The position numbers and the translations under genes were made by a program. A DNA stretch of 64,000 bases from Semisulcospira habei (taxonomy: Eukaryota > Mollusca > Gastropoda > Semisulcospiridae): assembly GCA_036245525.1 (NCBI GenBank), contig BTPG01000004.1, positions 228,976,550 to 229,040,549 on the forward strand, in the 5' to 3' direction. The number at the start of each line of letters is the position of its first letter. Positions within the stretch are counted from its first letter, which is position 1. Under the pieces are notes generated by a model. It was not told the origin of the DNA and made no database searches. It worked only from the letters and a program-made list of their open reading frames with translations. This document shows positions 42,983 to 56,164 of the stretch, piece after piece.

Positions 42983-43450
42983 GTGTAATAATAACTACGG
43001 TATTTATAATGCGCTCATCTTATAATAAACTCTAAGCGCGCACTCACAACTCGCGCACGCATACGCATGCTTTTGACGATGAATCACGTACCACAAATAC
43101 ATTAGAACAGTCAGCTTAGGGTGGGGTGTGTGGTAGCGTTATAGTGCTAGAACTGTTGAAAGAGGTGAGTTTTGAGGGCGGACTGGAAGGAGGAGAGAGA
43201 GTGTTTCTGACGGAGAGAGAGTGGGAGAGTGTTCCAGGTGGATGGACCATAGGCGGAGAAGGAGCGGGATCCGAAAGTGCTGAGTTTGGTGCGGGGGATG
43301 TGGAGGCAGAGAGGGTCGGAGGGAGCGGGAAGGAGTGTAGAGGTGAAGGAAGTTTGAGAGATAGGCAGGAGCGTAGTTGTTAAGGGATTTGTAGCAGACA
43401 GAATCTTGTATTGGATGGGATGGGGAGCCAGTGAAGGACGTGTGAACATG
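42983..43450 (-). pseudogene. 5'-truncated CR1/L2-like LINE fragment
   Basis: The minus-strand frame reads SRSFSAYGPSTWNTLPLSLR and FQSALKTHLFQ, stop at 43147, the typical C-terminus of CR1/L2-like ORF2 (compare RSFSYQAPHVWNSLPLHVRL in the LINE at 18957). Downstream (42983-43146) the 3' UTR ends GCGC..TTATAAATACCG..TTATTATTAC, the same style of tail as the full-length LINE. Confidence 0.8.
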
Positions 43451-43624
43451 ATTGTGCTAGCAGCCGTGACCTTTATCCATATTTAGCCACATTATACAGT
43501 GGTAAACAATGGTGGACTTTTAGTACGGAAACTGAGCCCATTACATCCTCAGGCAGATGTTTTCAAAACTGGCTTGTGGTCCTATGAAGGCTACATTACA
43601 GATTAGGAGATAGGTAAACCATTT

Positions 43625-43697
43625 TAGTTCAAGGGTGGTGCTGGAACAGCTTGGTGACTCGGACGCCAATCTATTCTGGCACCACCCTTGAACTTTC
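43625..43697. repeat. Dispersed hairpin repeat, copy 9
   Basis: TAGTTCAAGGGTGGTGCTGG faces TCTGGCACCACCCTTGAACT. The loop region GACTCGGACGCC is decayed. 43698-43984 shows nothing further. Confidence 0.9.
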
Positions 43698-43984
43698 AGT
43701 CACATTTAACCTTCACCGATGGTCTGGGTGATTAAGGCGCCCATGTTTGCTTTTTGCTCACACTTTCTTTGTTTCTGGCGACATCTGAATGAAACTTCAG
43801 GTATTCCTCACGTATGTATATCTTCATGACATGACCAGAACAAAACGCAATAAGTTGTAAACAAACAAGTAAACACAAACAATGTGAATATCCTGAGCCT
43901 CCGGATGTGGGTGACTAAGGCGCCTATACTATTATAGAGGCCTTGAGCTAGTTATTCCTCGCCGTACGACCCCGAGTGCTTCAG

Positions 43985-46900
43985 GCGCCCATACAATAAC
44001 TGTAGCACTTGCGGTCAGTGTCTGCAAGATGTAAGATGCGTTGGACAGTCTATGGTGCAATGGTCTGTATATTCGGCCAGCCATACAATAACTGTAGCAC
44101 TTGCGGTCAGTGTCTGCAGCTGCAAGATGTAAGATGCGTTGGACAGTCTATGGTGTAATGGTCTGTATATTCGGCCAGCCATACAATAACTGTAGCACTT
44201 GCGGTCAGTGTCTGCAGCTGCAAGATGTAAGATGCGTTGGACAGTCTATGGTGTAATGGTCTGTATATTCGGCCAGCCATACAATAACTGTAGCACTTGC
44301 GGTCAGTGTCTGCAGCTGCAAGATGTAAGATGCGTTGGACGTCGTACAGTATCTGGTGTAATGGTCTGTATATTCGGCCAGCCATACAATAACTGTAGCA
44401 CTTGCTGTCAGTGTCTGCAGCTGCAAGATGTAAGATGCGTTGGACGTCATACAGTATCTGGTGTAATGGTCTGTATATTCGGCCAGCCATACAATAACTG
44501 TAGCACTTGCGGTCAGTGTCTGCAGCTGCAAGATGTAAGATGCGTTGGACGTCATACAGTATCTGGTGTAATGGTCTGTATATTCGGCCAGCCATACAAT
44601 AACTGTAGCACTTGCTGTCAGTGTCTGCAGCTGCAAGATGTAAGATGCGTTGGACGTCATACAGTATCTGGTGCAATGGTCTGTATATTCGGCCAGCCAT
44701 ACAATAACTGTAGCACTTGCGGTCAGTGTCTGCAGCTGCAAGATGTAAGATGCGTTGGACAGTCTATGGTGCAATGGTCTGTTTATTCGGCCAGCCATAC
44801 AATAACTGTAGCACTTGCGGTCAGTGTCTGCAGCTGCAAGATGTAAGATGCGTTGGACATCGTGCAGTCTATGGTGTAATGGTCTGTATATTCGGCCAGC
44901 CATACAATAACTGTAGCACTTGCGGTCAGTGTCTGCAGCTGCAAGATGTAAGATGCGTTGGACGTCATACAGTATCTGGTGTAATGGTCTGTATATTCGG
45001 CCAGCCATACAATAACTGTAGCACTTGCTGTCAGTGTCTGCAGCTGCAAGATGTAAGATGCGTTGGACGTCATACAGTATCTGGTGTAATGGTCTGTATA
45101 TTCGGCCAGCCATACAATAACTGTAGCACTTGCGGTCAGTGTCTGCAGCTGCAAGATGTAAGATGCGTTGGACGTCATACAGTATCTGGTGTAATGGTCT
45201 GTATATTCGGCCAGCCATACAATAACTGTAGCACTTGCTGTCAGTGTCTGCAGCTGCAAGATGTAAGATGCGTTGGACGTCATACAGTATCTGGTGCAAT
45301 GGTCTGTATATTCGGCCAGCCATACAATAACTGTAGCACTTGTGGTCAGTGTCTGCAGCTGCAAGATGTAAGATGCGTTGGACAGTCTATGGTGCAATGG
45401 TCTGTATATTCGGCCAGCCATACAATAACTGTAGCACTTGCAGTCAGTGTCTGCAGCTGCAAGATGTAAGATGCGTTGGACGTCATACAGTATCTGGTGT
45501 AATGGTCTGTATATTCGGCCAGCCATACAATAACTGTAGCACTTGCGGTCAGTGTCTGCAGCTGCAAGATGTAAGATGCGTTGGACGTCATACAGTATCT
45601 GGTGCAATGGTCTGTATATTCGGCCAGCCAAGCAATAACTGTAGCACTTGCTGTCAGTGTCTGCAGCTGCAAGATGTAAGATGCGTTGGACGTCATACAG
45701 TATCTGGTGCAATGGTCTGTATATTCGGCCAGCCAAGCAATAACTGTAGCACTTGCGGTCAGTGTCTGCAGCTGCAAGATGTAAGATGCGTTGGACAGTC
45801 TATGGTGTAATGGTCTGTATATTCGGCCAGCCATACAATAACTGTAGCACTTGCGGTCAGTGTCTGCAGCTGCAAGATGTAAGATGCGTTGGACAGTATC
45901 TGGTGCAATGGTCTGTATATTCGGCCAGCCATACAATAACTGTAGCACTTGCGGTCAGTGTCTGCAGCTGCAAGATGTAAGATGCGTTGGACGTCATACA
46001 GTATCTGGTGTAATGGTCTGTATATTCGGCCAGCCATACAATAACTGTAGCACTTGCGGTCAGTGTCTGCAGCTGCAAGATGTAAGATGCGTTGGACGTC
46101 ATACAGTATCTGGTGCAATGGTCTGTATATTCGGCCAGCCATACAATAACTGTAGCACTTGCGGTCAGTGTCTGCAGCTGCAAGATGTAAGATGCGTTGG
46201 ACGTCATACAGTATCTGGTGCAATGGTCTGTATATTCGGCCAGCCATACAATAACTGTAGCACTTGCGGTCAGTGTCTGCAGCTGCAAGATGTAAGATGC
46301 GTTGGACGTCGTACAGTATCTGGTGCAATGGTCTGTATATTCGGCCAGCCATACAATAACTGTAGCACTTGCGGTCAGTGTCTGCAGCTGCAAGATGTAA
46401 GATGCGTTGGACGTCATACAGTATCTGGTGTAATGGTCTGTATATTCGGCCAGCCATACAATAACTGTAGCACTTGCGGTCAGTGTCTGCAGCTGCAAGA
46501 TGTAAGATGCGTTGGACGTCATACAGTATCTGGTGTAATGGTCTGTATATTCGGCCAGCCATACAATAACTGTAGCACTTGCAGTCAGTGTCTGCAGCTG
46601 CAAGATGTAAGATGCGTTGGACAGTCTATGGTGCAATGGTCTGTTTATTCGGCCAGCCGTACAATAACTGTAGCACTTGCGGTCAGTGTCTGCAGCTGCA
46701 AGATGTAAGATGCGTTGGACAGTCTATGGTGCAATGGTCTGTTTATTCGGCCAGCCGTACAATAACTGTAGCACTTGCGGTCAGTGTCTGCAGCTGCAAG
46801 ATGTAAGATGCGTTGGACAGTCTATGGTGTAATGGTCTGTTTATTCGGCCAGCCGTACAATAACTGTAGCACTTGCGGTCAGTGTCTGCAGCTGCAAGAT

Positions 46901-49900
46901 GTAAGATGCGTTGGACAGTCTATGGTGCAATGGTCTGTTTATTCGGCCAGCCATACAATAACTGTAGCACTTGCGGTCAGTGTCTGCAAGATGTAAGATG
47001 CGTTGGACAGTCTATGGTGTAATGGTCTGTTTATTCGGCCAGCCATACAATAACTGTAGCACTTGCTGTCAGTGTCTGCAGCTGCAAGATGTAAGATGCG
47101 TTGGACGTCATACAGTATCTGGTGTAATGGTCTGTATATTCGGCCAGCCATACAATAACTGTAGCACTTACTGTCAGTGTCTGCAGCTGCAAGATGTAAG
47201 ATGCGTTGGACGTCGTACAGTATCTGGTGCAATGGTCTGTTTATTCGGCCAGCCATACAATAACTGTAGCACTTGCTGTCAGTGTCTGCAGCTGCAAGAT
47301 GTAAGATGCGTTGGACGTCATACAGTATCTGGTGTAATGGTCTGTATATTCGGCCAGCCATACAATAACTGTAGCACTTGTGGTCAGTGTCTGCAGCTGC
47401 AAGATGTAAGATGCGTTGGACAGTCTATGGTGTAATGGTCTGTTTATTCGGCCAGCCATACAATAACTGTAGCACTTGTGGTCAGTGTCTGCAGCTGCAA
47501 GATGTAAGATGCGTTGGACGTCGTACAGTATCTGGTGTAATGGTCTGTATATTCGGCCAGCCATACAATAACTGTAGCACTTGCTGTCAGTGTCTGCAGC
47601 TGCAAGATGTAAGATGCGTTGGACGTCGTACAGTATCTGGTGCAATGGTCTGTATATTCGGCCAGCCATACAATAACTGTAGCACTTGCGGTCAGTGTCT
47701 GCAGCTGCAAGATGTAAGATGCGTTGGACGTCGTACAGTATCTGGTGCAATGGTCTGTATATTCGGCCAGCCATACAATAACTGTAGCACTTGCGGTCAG
47801 TGTCTGCAGCTGCAAGATGTAAGATGCGTTGGACGTCATACAGTATCTGGTGTAATGGTCTGTATATTCGGCCAGCCATACAATAACTGTAGCACTTGCG
47901 GTCAGTGTCTGCAGCTGCAAGATGTAAGATGCGTTGGACGTCATACAGTATCTGGTGTAATGGTCTGTATATTCGGCCAGCCATACAATAACTGTAGCAC
48001 TTGCGGTCAGTGTCTGCAGCTGCAAGATGTAAGATGCGTTGGACAGTCTATGGTGCAATGGTCTGTATATTCGGCCAGCCATACAATAACTGTAGCACTT
48101 GCTGTCAGTGTCTGCAGCTGCAAGATGTAAGATGCGTTGGACAGTCTATGGTGCAATGGTCTGTATATTCGGCCAGCCATACAATAACTGTAGCACTTGC
48201 GGTCAGTGTCTGCAGCTGCAAGATGTAAGATGCGTTGGACAGTCTATGGTGTAATGGTCTGTATATTCGGCCAGCCATACAATAACTGTAGCACTTGCTG
48301 TCAGTGTCTGCAGCTGCAAGATGTAAGATGCGTTGGACGTCGTACAGTATCTGGTGTAATGGTCTGTATATTCGGCCAGCCATACAATAACTGTAGCACT
48401 TGCGGTCAGTGTCTGCAGCTGCAAGATGTAAGATGCGTTGGACAGTCTATGGTGCAATGGTCTGTATATTCGGCCAGCCATACAATAACTGTAGCACTTG
48501 CTGTCAGTGTCTGCAGCTGCAAGATGTAAGATGCGTTGGACGTCATACAGTATCTGGTGCAATGGTCTGTTTATTCGGCCAGCCATACAATAACTGTAGC
48601 ACTTGCGGTCAGTGTCTGCAGCTGCAAGATGTAAGATGCGTTGGACAGTCTATGGTGCAATGGTCTGTATATTCGGCCAGCCATACAATAACTGTAGCAC
48701 TTGCTGTCAGTGTCTGCAGCTGCAAGATGTAAGATGCGTTGGACGTCATACAGTATCTGGTGTAATGGTCTGTTTATTCGGCCAGCCATACAATAACTGT
48801 AGCACTTGCGGTCAGTGTCTGCAGCTGCAAGATGTAAGATGCGTTGGACAGTCTATGGTGTAATGGTCTGTTTATTCGGCCAGCCATACAATAACTGTAG
48901 CACTTGCTGTCAGTGTCTGCAGCTGCAAGATGTAAGATGCGTTGGACGTCATACAGTATCTGGTGCAATGGTCTGTATATTCGGCCAGCCATACAATAAC
49001 TGTAGCACTTGCGGTCAGTGTCTGCAGCTGCAAGATGTAAGATGCGTTGGACGTCATACAGTATCTGGTGCAATGGTCTGTATATTCGGCCAGCCATACA
49101 ATAACTGTAGCACTTGCTGTCAGTGTCTGCAGCTGCAAGATGTAAGATGCGTTGGACGTCATACAGTATCTGGTGTAATGGTCTGTTTATTCGGCCAGCC
49201 ATACAATAACTGTAGCACTTGCGGTCAGTGTCTGCAGCTGCAAGATGTAAGATGCGTTGGACAGTCTATGGTGTAATGGTCTGTTTATTCGGCCAGCCAT
49301 ACAATAACTGTAGCACTTGCTGTCAGTGTCTGCAGCTGCAAGATGTAAGATGCGTTGGACGTCATACAGTATCTGGTGTAATGGTCTGTTTATTCGGCCA
49401 GCCATACAATAACTGTAGCACTTGCGGTCAGTGTCTGCAGCTGCAAGATGTAAGATGCGTTGGACAGTCTATGGTGTAATGGTCTGTTTATTCGGCCAGC
49501 CATACAATAACTGTAGCACTTGCTGTCAGTGTCTGCAGCTGCAAGATGTAAGATGCGTTGGACGTCATACAGTATCTGGTGCAATGGTCTGTATATTCGG
49601 CCAGCCATACAATAACTGTAGCACTTGCAGTCAGTGTCTGCAGCTGCAAGATGTAAGATGCGTTGGACGTCATACAGTATCTGGTGCAATGGTCTGTATA
49701 TTCGGCCAGCCATACAATAACTGTAGCACTTGCTGTCAGTGTCTGCAGCTGCAAGATGTAAGATGCGTTGGACGTCATACAGTATCTGGTGTAATGGTCT
49801 GTTTATTCGGCCAGCCATACAATAACTGTAGCACTTGCGGTCAGTGTCTGCAGCTGCAAGATGTAAGATGCGTTGGACAGTCTATGGTGTAATGGTCTGT

Positions 49901-50434
49901 TTATTCGGCCAGCCATACAATAACTGTAGCACTTGCTGTCAGTGTCTGCAGCTGCAAGATGTAAGATGCGTTGGACGTCATACAGTATCTGGTGTAATGG
50001 TCTGTTTATTCGGCCAGCCATACAATAACTGTAGCACTTGCGGTCAGTGTCTGCAGCTGCAAGATGTAAGATGCGTTGGACAGTCTATGGTGTAATGGTC
50101 TGTTTATTCGGCCAGCCATACAATAACTGTAGCACTTGCTGTCAGTGTCTGCAGCTGCAAGATGTAAGATGCGTTGGACGTCATACAGTATCTGGTGCAA
50201 TGGTCTGTATATTCGGCCAGCCATACAATAACTGTAGCACTTGCAGTCAGTGTCTGCAGCTGCAAGATGTAAGATGCGTTGGACGTCATACAGTATCTGG
50301 TGCAATGGTCTGTATATTCGGCCAGCCATACAATAACTGTAGCACTTGCGGTCAGTGTCTGCAGCTGCAAGATGTAAGATGCGTTGGACGTCGTACAGTC
50401 TATGGTGCAATGGTCTGTTTATTCCGCCGGCCGT
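43985..50434. repeat. Large satellite array, 98/105-bp monomers, ~63 copies
   Basis: Monomers contain ATTCGGCCAGCCATACAATA, ACTGTAGCACTTGCGGTCAG and CTGCAGCTGCAAGATGTAAG. Two length forms differ at one place: GGACGTCATACAGTATCTGG (105 bp) or GGACAGTCTATGG (98 bp). Identity between monomers is very high, differences being recurrent variants (GCGG/GCTG/GCAG, GTAATGG/GCAATGG, TATATTC/TTTATTC). Because 105 is divisible by three, frames of up to 372 codons are open on both strands at once; these are not genes. The array ends abruptly at about 43985 and 50434. Confidence 0.97.
48571..50434. repeat. Higher-order repeat of 616 bp within the satellite, ~3 copies
   Basis: Variant patterns recur exactly every 616 bp (e.g. 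features at 48571, 49187 and 49803), equal to four 105-bp plus two 98-bp monomers. Earlier in the array a 623-bp period (five long plus one short) relates 44107-44700 to the segment ending at 45323. Confidence 0.85.
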
Positions 50435-51610
50435 ACACACGCGAGTGACAACTTGAGAATATTTTGTGGACCTCGGTTATAAAGCAAACAAAAACCCGCA
50501 TTTTATAAGTATACATATCAGCATGCATGCAGTTCGCTATGCATTTGAGTTTGCTATACGCAAACAGATGTTTTTAGTTAGAACGCGGCGTTAAGCATTG
50601 CTGGCTAAACTCTGTTGGGAATGATGAATAGTTGCTATGAAAGTCGGTCAACACGAAAATGTTTTGGAACACTGAACACGGCCAAGGGTGCTGATGGAGT
50701 CGTTTAGCTGTCATAACCTACTGCCGATTAGCAGACAGTGACTGTCACAGTAACTGTTATATTATCATGATCTTTTAATAGGCCAATATGGCGACTGAGT
50801 AGACCACGCTATTTCAGTGCTCTCAAGTTTTCGAAGGGTTTTAGCAGCATAAAAGCGAACATGACCATATAATGCCAGGGAAAAAAGCTACAAAGAAGAT
50901 ATATGCAGTGACGGTTGGAAGAAAGATCGGAATCTACCTGAATTGGTCACACGCCTCCCAATCAGTCAACGGGTATCGTGGAGCGAGCTTCAAGGGCTTT
51001 TCAACAATGGCCTCGTCCTTCAATTTCTAGCTGTCGCCTGACTGCTGCTGCTGACTGGCGTATTCGGTCGGTACCCTCCCTTATCACTCCTGTAACCGCC
51101 CACGCATTCACCTCCCACACACTTTCACGCCTCTCATACTCGCCTACGCACTCACCCCCTACAGGCTTTCCCACCCTCCTCTCTCTCTCTCAATCTCCAT
51201 CTCTCATCATAGCATTCCACAGTCGGGAAATTCCCCCACCTACTCAGTACTTCCGCTACCGGACACCGCCCCCCACCCACGCATTCAGTCCTCTTTCCCT
51301 CCGTTTAAAATATGTTTATCACTCCTCCCTCGTCTAAACACCACTTAAACTCCAGTCACTCTCATGCCTCCCCCCTCCCTCCCCTTTCCCGGATCTCAAT
51401 CTCTCCTTCCCTTCAGTGCGCCCCCTGTTCTGACATCATCGCCCCTCTCGGCCAATAAATGGCTGGCCAGAGTTCCGGACCAGAACTTGGGCAAGGTTTT
51501 GTCAGAACAGCGCACACGACCACATGCTCTATCACACCTCAGTCTCACGCTCAACTCCACACTACTTCCTCACGCTTATACACTGAACACGCGGCGGCAA
51601 CACTTTTCTG
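50435..51610. other. Intergenic; pyrimidine-rich from 51080
   Basis: 50435-50975 shows nothing. 51080-51450 is C/T-rich with CTCTCTCTCT and no credible gene. Confidence 0.4.
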
Positions 51611-51764
51611 TCAGTTGGGCAAAAATAACGGAGGCGTTTTATTCCCGTGACTCTCACTTGTCAAACATGTAAGACAACATCTAACCCAACCAGTAGGTTT
51701 ACTGGTTGTTTCCTGCCCAAACCTAACGGGAAAAACGCCAGTTTTTTTACCCAATTGAGAGAAA
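51611..51764. repeat. Imperfect inverted repeat with nested hairpin
   Basis: CAGTTGGGCAAAAATAACGG..GGCGTTTTATTCCCGT pairs with ACGGGAAAAACGCC..TTTTTTTACCCAATTG. Inside lies AACCAGTAGGTTTACTGGTT. It abuts the 3' end of the recombinase gene at 51775 and may be that element's terminus. Confidence 0.6.
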
Positions 51765-51774
51765 AGTCGAGTGT

Positions 51775-52990
51775 TCAAGGTGTCAGTATTTTCTGAATAA
51801 GTACACTTCTGTAGAAATCTTGAATATTTTGAGGTATTTGGTCCAAGTATGATAGGTATGCAGTGCTTTTCCAGTCCCCCAAACACTTCACCACCTCGCC
51901 GGGCACCCCACAAGCCAGGGCCCAGGTAGCCCCACCACGCCGCAAGCTGTGGCTTGTATAAACCCCTTCAGCAGCAGAGGTCAGTTCTCGCAACCGTTTG
52001 TTGAACTCTGATCCCTGAATGGGGAAGGCCGGTGCCTTAGGAGGCGCTGGGCCTAGCGCTCTAAACATACTGATCACTGACGTCACGGGGCACAGAGGGT
52101 GACGCAACATGACCGGTAACGCGATCACTAGAGTTTTTCGCGTTTCTGAATGGTCTTACTCCACCTAACCAGTATCTTGACACTACTGTTGTCATTCACA
52201 ACAAAGCAGTCTCTAGTGAGTTGTTTCCCAGGATAGAATCCTGCACCATCTTGGAAAAGATTGGATCGCCGAAGCAGTCCGAAGAACATAACCACAATCG
52301 CTGCCCAGAAGACACAGTCCTTAGAGCTGCACAAATCAAGTTTTTGTTTAATCTGAAGAAGAAGTTGCGGGCTCATCGGCGTCTTGCGGTTAGGAGGGCA
52401 GCCTTTTGTTCGCTCAATTCCCCGCAATGTGCTTTTCACCATAGTCCACGAATCCTGGTATGGGTGCGGTTCCCCGCATTCTAAATGCAATAGGCGAACA
52501 ATGTTGAGGTATTGTGCCACGGAACTGGGCTGAAGTGTCCTGGCCAAAAAGGCTGCGTACTGCGCCACTGTTCTCTCACACACCGGTACCGGCTGGATGT
52601 TCATTTGGTCACAAAATCTGAGATAAGAGCGCAAGTGAGTCTGACAAGTTTTCTTGGTGTTGTCGGCAAAAACACTGGCACGATATCCCGCCACCTCCTG
52701 TAGTAGCTGGTGTCTGAGCCTACCCGGCACCTAGACAGCACAAAAGCAAGAGCTGACTGTGACATGTGATTCAGAAGGTGTCAGGTGTCAGGCGGTCGGC
52801 CCCGGTGCCAATTCGTTAGCAATTGTCCTAGCATGGGCAGCCGTCCTTCGTGTAGGCGGGAAATAGTATCGGCAAACACATTCACACTGCCAGCCTGACG
52901 TGCATCGCTGACACGCTGCAATTCATTCTCACACACTCCCATGCCATCTTCCTCAACAGACTATTGACATAGCGGTCTTTTGAGCGCCCT
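51775..52990 (-). pseudogene. Second-family tyrosine-recombinase retroelement fragment (RNase H end plus recombinase)
   Basis: On the minus strand, 52990-52740 gives MHVR then (after a frameshift) QAGSVNVFADTISRLHEG, the C-terminal RNase H box followed by the usual SR. The recombinase starts at 52730 (MPGRLRHQLLQEV) with a core-binding domain (NTKKTCQTHLRSYLRFCDQM). The catalytic part keeps Arg in FFGLLRRSNLF, His-x-x-Arg in TSHSLRRGGATW (51951), GDWKS and the Tyr in AYLSYL. A one-base frameshift at ~52128 separates the two halves. Unlike the DIRS elements nearby it retains all catalytic residues. The RNase H neighbour argues for a YR retrotransposon (DIRS/Ngaro type) rather than a Crypton. 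Confidence 0.75.
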
Positions 52991-54086
52991 TTGTTAATGA
53001 TAGCCTTTGTCACCGTGCCGTGATGTTGCAGTTGTCAATTCTGCACCTGATGTGGCAATTCCAATGGCCGAGTGATACGCATGCAGCAGACCTGTCTACC
53101 CTACGATTTATTTCATCAAAAACATTACCGATGACATGACAAATGGGAGTGTCTACTACTTGCTCAATTCTAGCCTACGAACCCGTTGTGTTAACCCACA
53201 ACCCGGGAGGCACTCGGGGAACCCCCAGAGGGGCAGAGAGTTGTCTCCCGATCCTGCCTATCCGGTTCCGAGTCACCTGACTCGCCAGTCAGCTACGTAG
53301 GCTCACGACCTTTGGACGTGTTTTCTAGCCTCTCGCACTCGCTTTCGACCGGCCGGTCTTAGGTGCTCGCGGCTCGGTGTGACTTCGTACTTCGCTTCGC
53401 TTCGGCTTCGCTTGCGCCTTTCTTCGTTGCCTGGGCATCCTCTGCTTCTGGGGTTGGCTCTGCGCTTGGCGGGCCTGCTCGTCGCCCGGTCGTTCGTTCG
53501 TGGCTTCATGGACGTTTCTTCCCCCGTTCCCGCTCCGGCGGAGAGGTATGGTAGTTAGTTGCACACTCGGCCGGTTCCCGGGCGGGGTACCGGCCTGAGC
53601 CTTTGGCTTTCTGTGTTATGCTACTTCGCCTGTTGAACTCTTGGGGAATTTGTTGCGCGGGGACTCTTAGCTTGGCGGGGCCCTGGCGCCCTCGTCCTTC
53701 CCCCTGGTTCTTTGGGTGGGAATTGTGTTTTACTGCTTCCCCTGGTAGCTTACGACGAGCCTTGTGTGTTGCGACGCTTGCGTTCTTAGCTTGACGTGGG
53801 CCCTCGGGTTCACGCTTCGTCGCTCCCGCTAGTTTGCGGCACTGGCGCTTGGCTTAACGATCATTTCCCAGCTTCGCTTGTGTATTGATATGTTTACGGG
53901 GGGGGGGGGGGGGGGGGTTCCTCCCTCTCTCTCTCTCTAGCCTTTTAGAGCGACGCGAGACCCTAACCCTTGTAGCGCAGCCATATGATTCTGGTTGTTA
54001 TTGCGGTACGCCCGCCTTGATGGGACGGGCCCAATTGGTCTCGCACACGTGCCAGCAGGTGTTTTGTATGTTGCAGTGGCCTCTTG

Positions 54087-55330
54087 ATGACGTGCACGCA
54101 GTGTGGAGGATTCCAGTGGCCCACGGATTTGCACAAGGTCTGCCTGCCATGTGTCGGATGTACTTCTGAGCATTCGTGTGACGTCTGCGCCAACTGGCCG
54201 GAACTCCGCTGGTCCCAACTTTGGAGTTTTTACTGACGCGAACGCCCGACACCTGTGACTGTTTCCAGACCTGATGACGTACCGGCTGTTTTCGGTTCTC
54301 TGGCCACTCAAATTTCCGACTTCCCTAGCGTAAGGAGATCGCCACGTCGGACACTTAGTGTGTGGAGTGGGGAGATCGAGGCGTTTGTTCCCAGGAGGGA
54401 ACACGCTTGGACCAAGCCTTATGCCAGGCAGAGAACCCATCTCGCTACAGAGCTCGGTTCGGAGAGACGTCCATGGTCAGCTGGTCCCCACTCGTCTCCT
54501 AGGAAGGCTTTGGAGTCTCCTCGACCGCAGCGAACCCGTCTCGCCACAGAGCCCAGCTCGCGGAGACAAGCTCACACGCACACCACCTCTCGACACGTTT
54601 CGTGATCCACTCTTCGCTTGAAATCGGACCGTCACTCTCGCTCTCCTTCGAGAGAGCGTCACAAGGATCAGGCTTCTCCTCGTCATAAGGAACGCGGACC
54701 TCCTCGCTCTTCGGCTTCGCGGTGCTCGCCCGACGTTCCCTGCCGGCTGTCTCATTCTTTCCGTTCCCCTTCCCCTCGCCCAGCCTCTCCCCTCCCTCCT
54801 CGTTCCCGTAGGCCGCAGTCGCTCTTCTTGTGATTCCCGCCGATCCCGCTCCTCTAGGTCTCCGCTTCGTCGCTTCGGGCATCATTCTCCGCCTCGACCG
54901 TCGGCTGCCTCTGTCGCCCCTCGTGGTCGTCGAGTTGTCCCCTCTCGGAGTCCTGGTCACCGTCGTCCTTCGCCTCCCCCCCCTCGTGGTCGACGACGAG
55001 TCCTTGAGCCTTGTCCCGGACGATTCCATCTCGGTGCTCCTCGGAGGTCTCAGCCGCTCTCCTTCGCCTCTCTCGCCTTCGGATTCGTCGACGGCCCACG
55101 GGTTACCTTCTTCCTCCCGCACGGATACTCTTCTGGCCCTCGACGAGGTCGCACGACTCATCTCCGCCACTCTTCCGGCAGAGGACTGCCCTCCGTCCCC
55201 CCTCTCAAGAGGAAGCCCTCTGCCTTTGTGGACACGGGTAAACAGGTGAAGAGATTTAAGACCCTCCCTCAGCCCCCCGGATTTCGTGACCTTTTGGGAT
55301 GCTTTTTCGGCGCATCTGTTGACTAACTCC
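54087..55330 (+). pseudogene. DIRS copy 2 gag, N-terminal part, broken
   Basis: The ATG at 54087 opens MTCTQCGGFQWPTD and the same Cys pattern (CLPCVGCTSEH, CDVCANW) as copy 1. A TGA near 54235 stands where copy 1 has an arginine CGA, a CpG-type mutation. Downstream sequence keeps the SR-rich character but with shifted frames. Confidence 0.8.
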
Positions 55331-56164
55331 CGGGACGGCAATTTCTTCACGGACCACAAGTGGCCTCCTGAGCTCGACATCTACTTTCGCCAGCATTGGT
55401 ACGCCGGACATTCCCAGGCCTTCCTCTGCCCTCTCCCGCCTGTGGACCCAGCCGCCGTGGTACAGGCTGGAGGTGCCTCCATCCTTAAGCGCGCTCTTCC
55501 GACCAGATTGGATAAGACTGCTTCTCTCGTTCGGAACACTCTGGCCTGCGCGGGCTTCATGGAGCTTCTTAGGCAAGCCTTCCTCCGTCGGGTTGAAGAT
55601 TTCTGGCACCCTTCCTTGACTCCCCTCCTCGGAGATCTCCTCGTCCTGGCGGAAGCGGCCAACCGCGCGGCTTACTTCATCCGCATCATGGATGCAGTGA
55701 TGGCCAAGGCGCGGCAGTCGTCGTCCAGCCCGATGTCCAACTATCTCGACGATCTCTTCCTGAGGAACCGCGTCGAGACCTCCTTGGAAGTGGACAGGGA
55801 TACGCTGATGCGTCTGTTGTCGCGGCTGGGTTTCCTTCTCAACCTCGGAGAGTTGGACCTCACGCCCTCGCGTCGCTTCGTGCATCTCAGGATGGATTTC
55901 GCCACTGGCCTCAACTTGGTTCGCCTCCCGGATCCCCGTATTCGGAAGTTGTCCGCCCTCGCCAGCCAGTTAGCTCAGCAGGAAGCAGCTCCCGTCAGAG
56001 TTTGGCTTCAACTCCTCGGTCTAATCAACGCAGCGGCGGAGCTTCTCCCTCTAGGTCGCCTCTACGCTCGTCCGCTTCAGCCGCAGCTCCTGCTCCTCTG
56101 GAGACCCTCCTCAGGTGACCTCACCACCCCGGTCCCTGTGTCCCCCTTGGTTCGCCCTCATCTT
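55286..56164 (+). pseudogene. DIRS copy 2: in-frame gag-RT deletion fusion
   Basis: The capsid-like region FWDAFSAHLL..LAEAANRAAYF is joined near 55676 directly to RT sequence IRIMDAVMAKARQ, then YLDD (55741) and the RT thumb. Copy 1 has ~970 bp between these points. The deletion removes RT motif A and its catalytic Asp yet keeps the frame open until the SINE. Confidence 0.85.

Noticed and set aside
44107..50448. Many open frames of 70-372 codons on both strands
   Set aside because: They are translations of the 98/105-bp satellite. A monomer length divisible by three keeps frames open on both strands, and no start context, splice signal or domain supports a protein.
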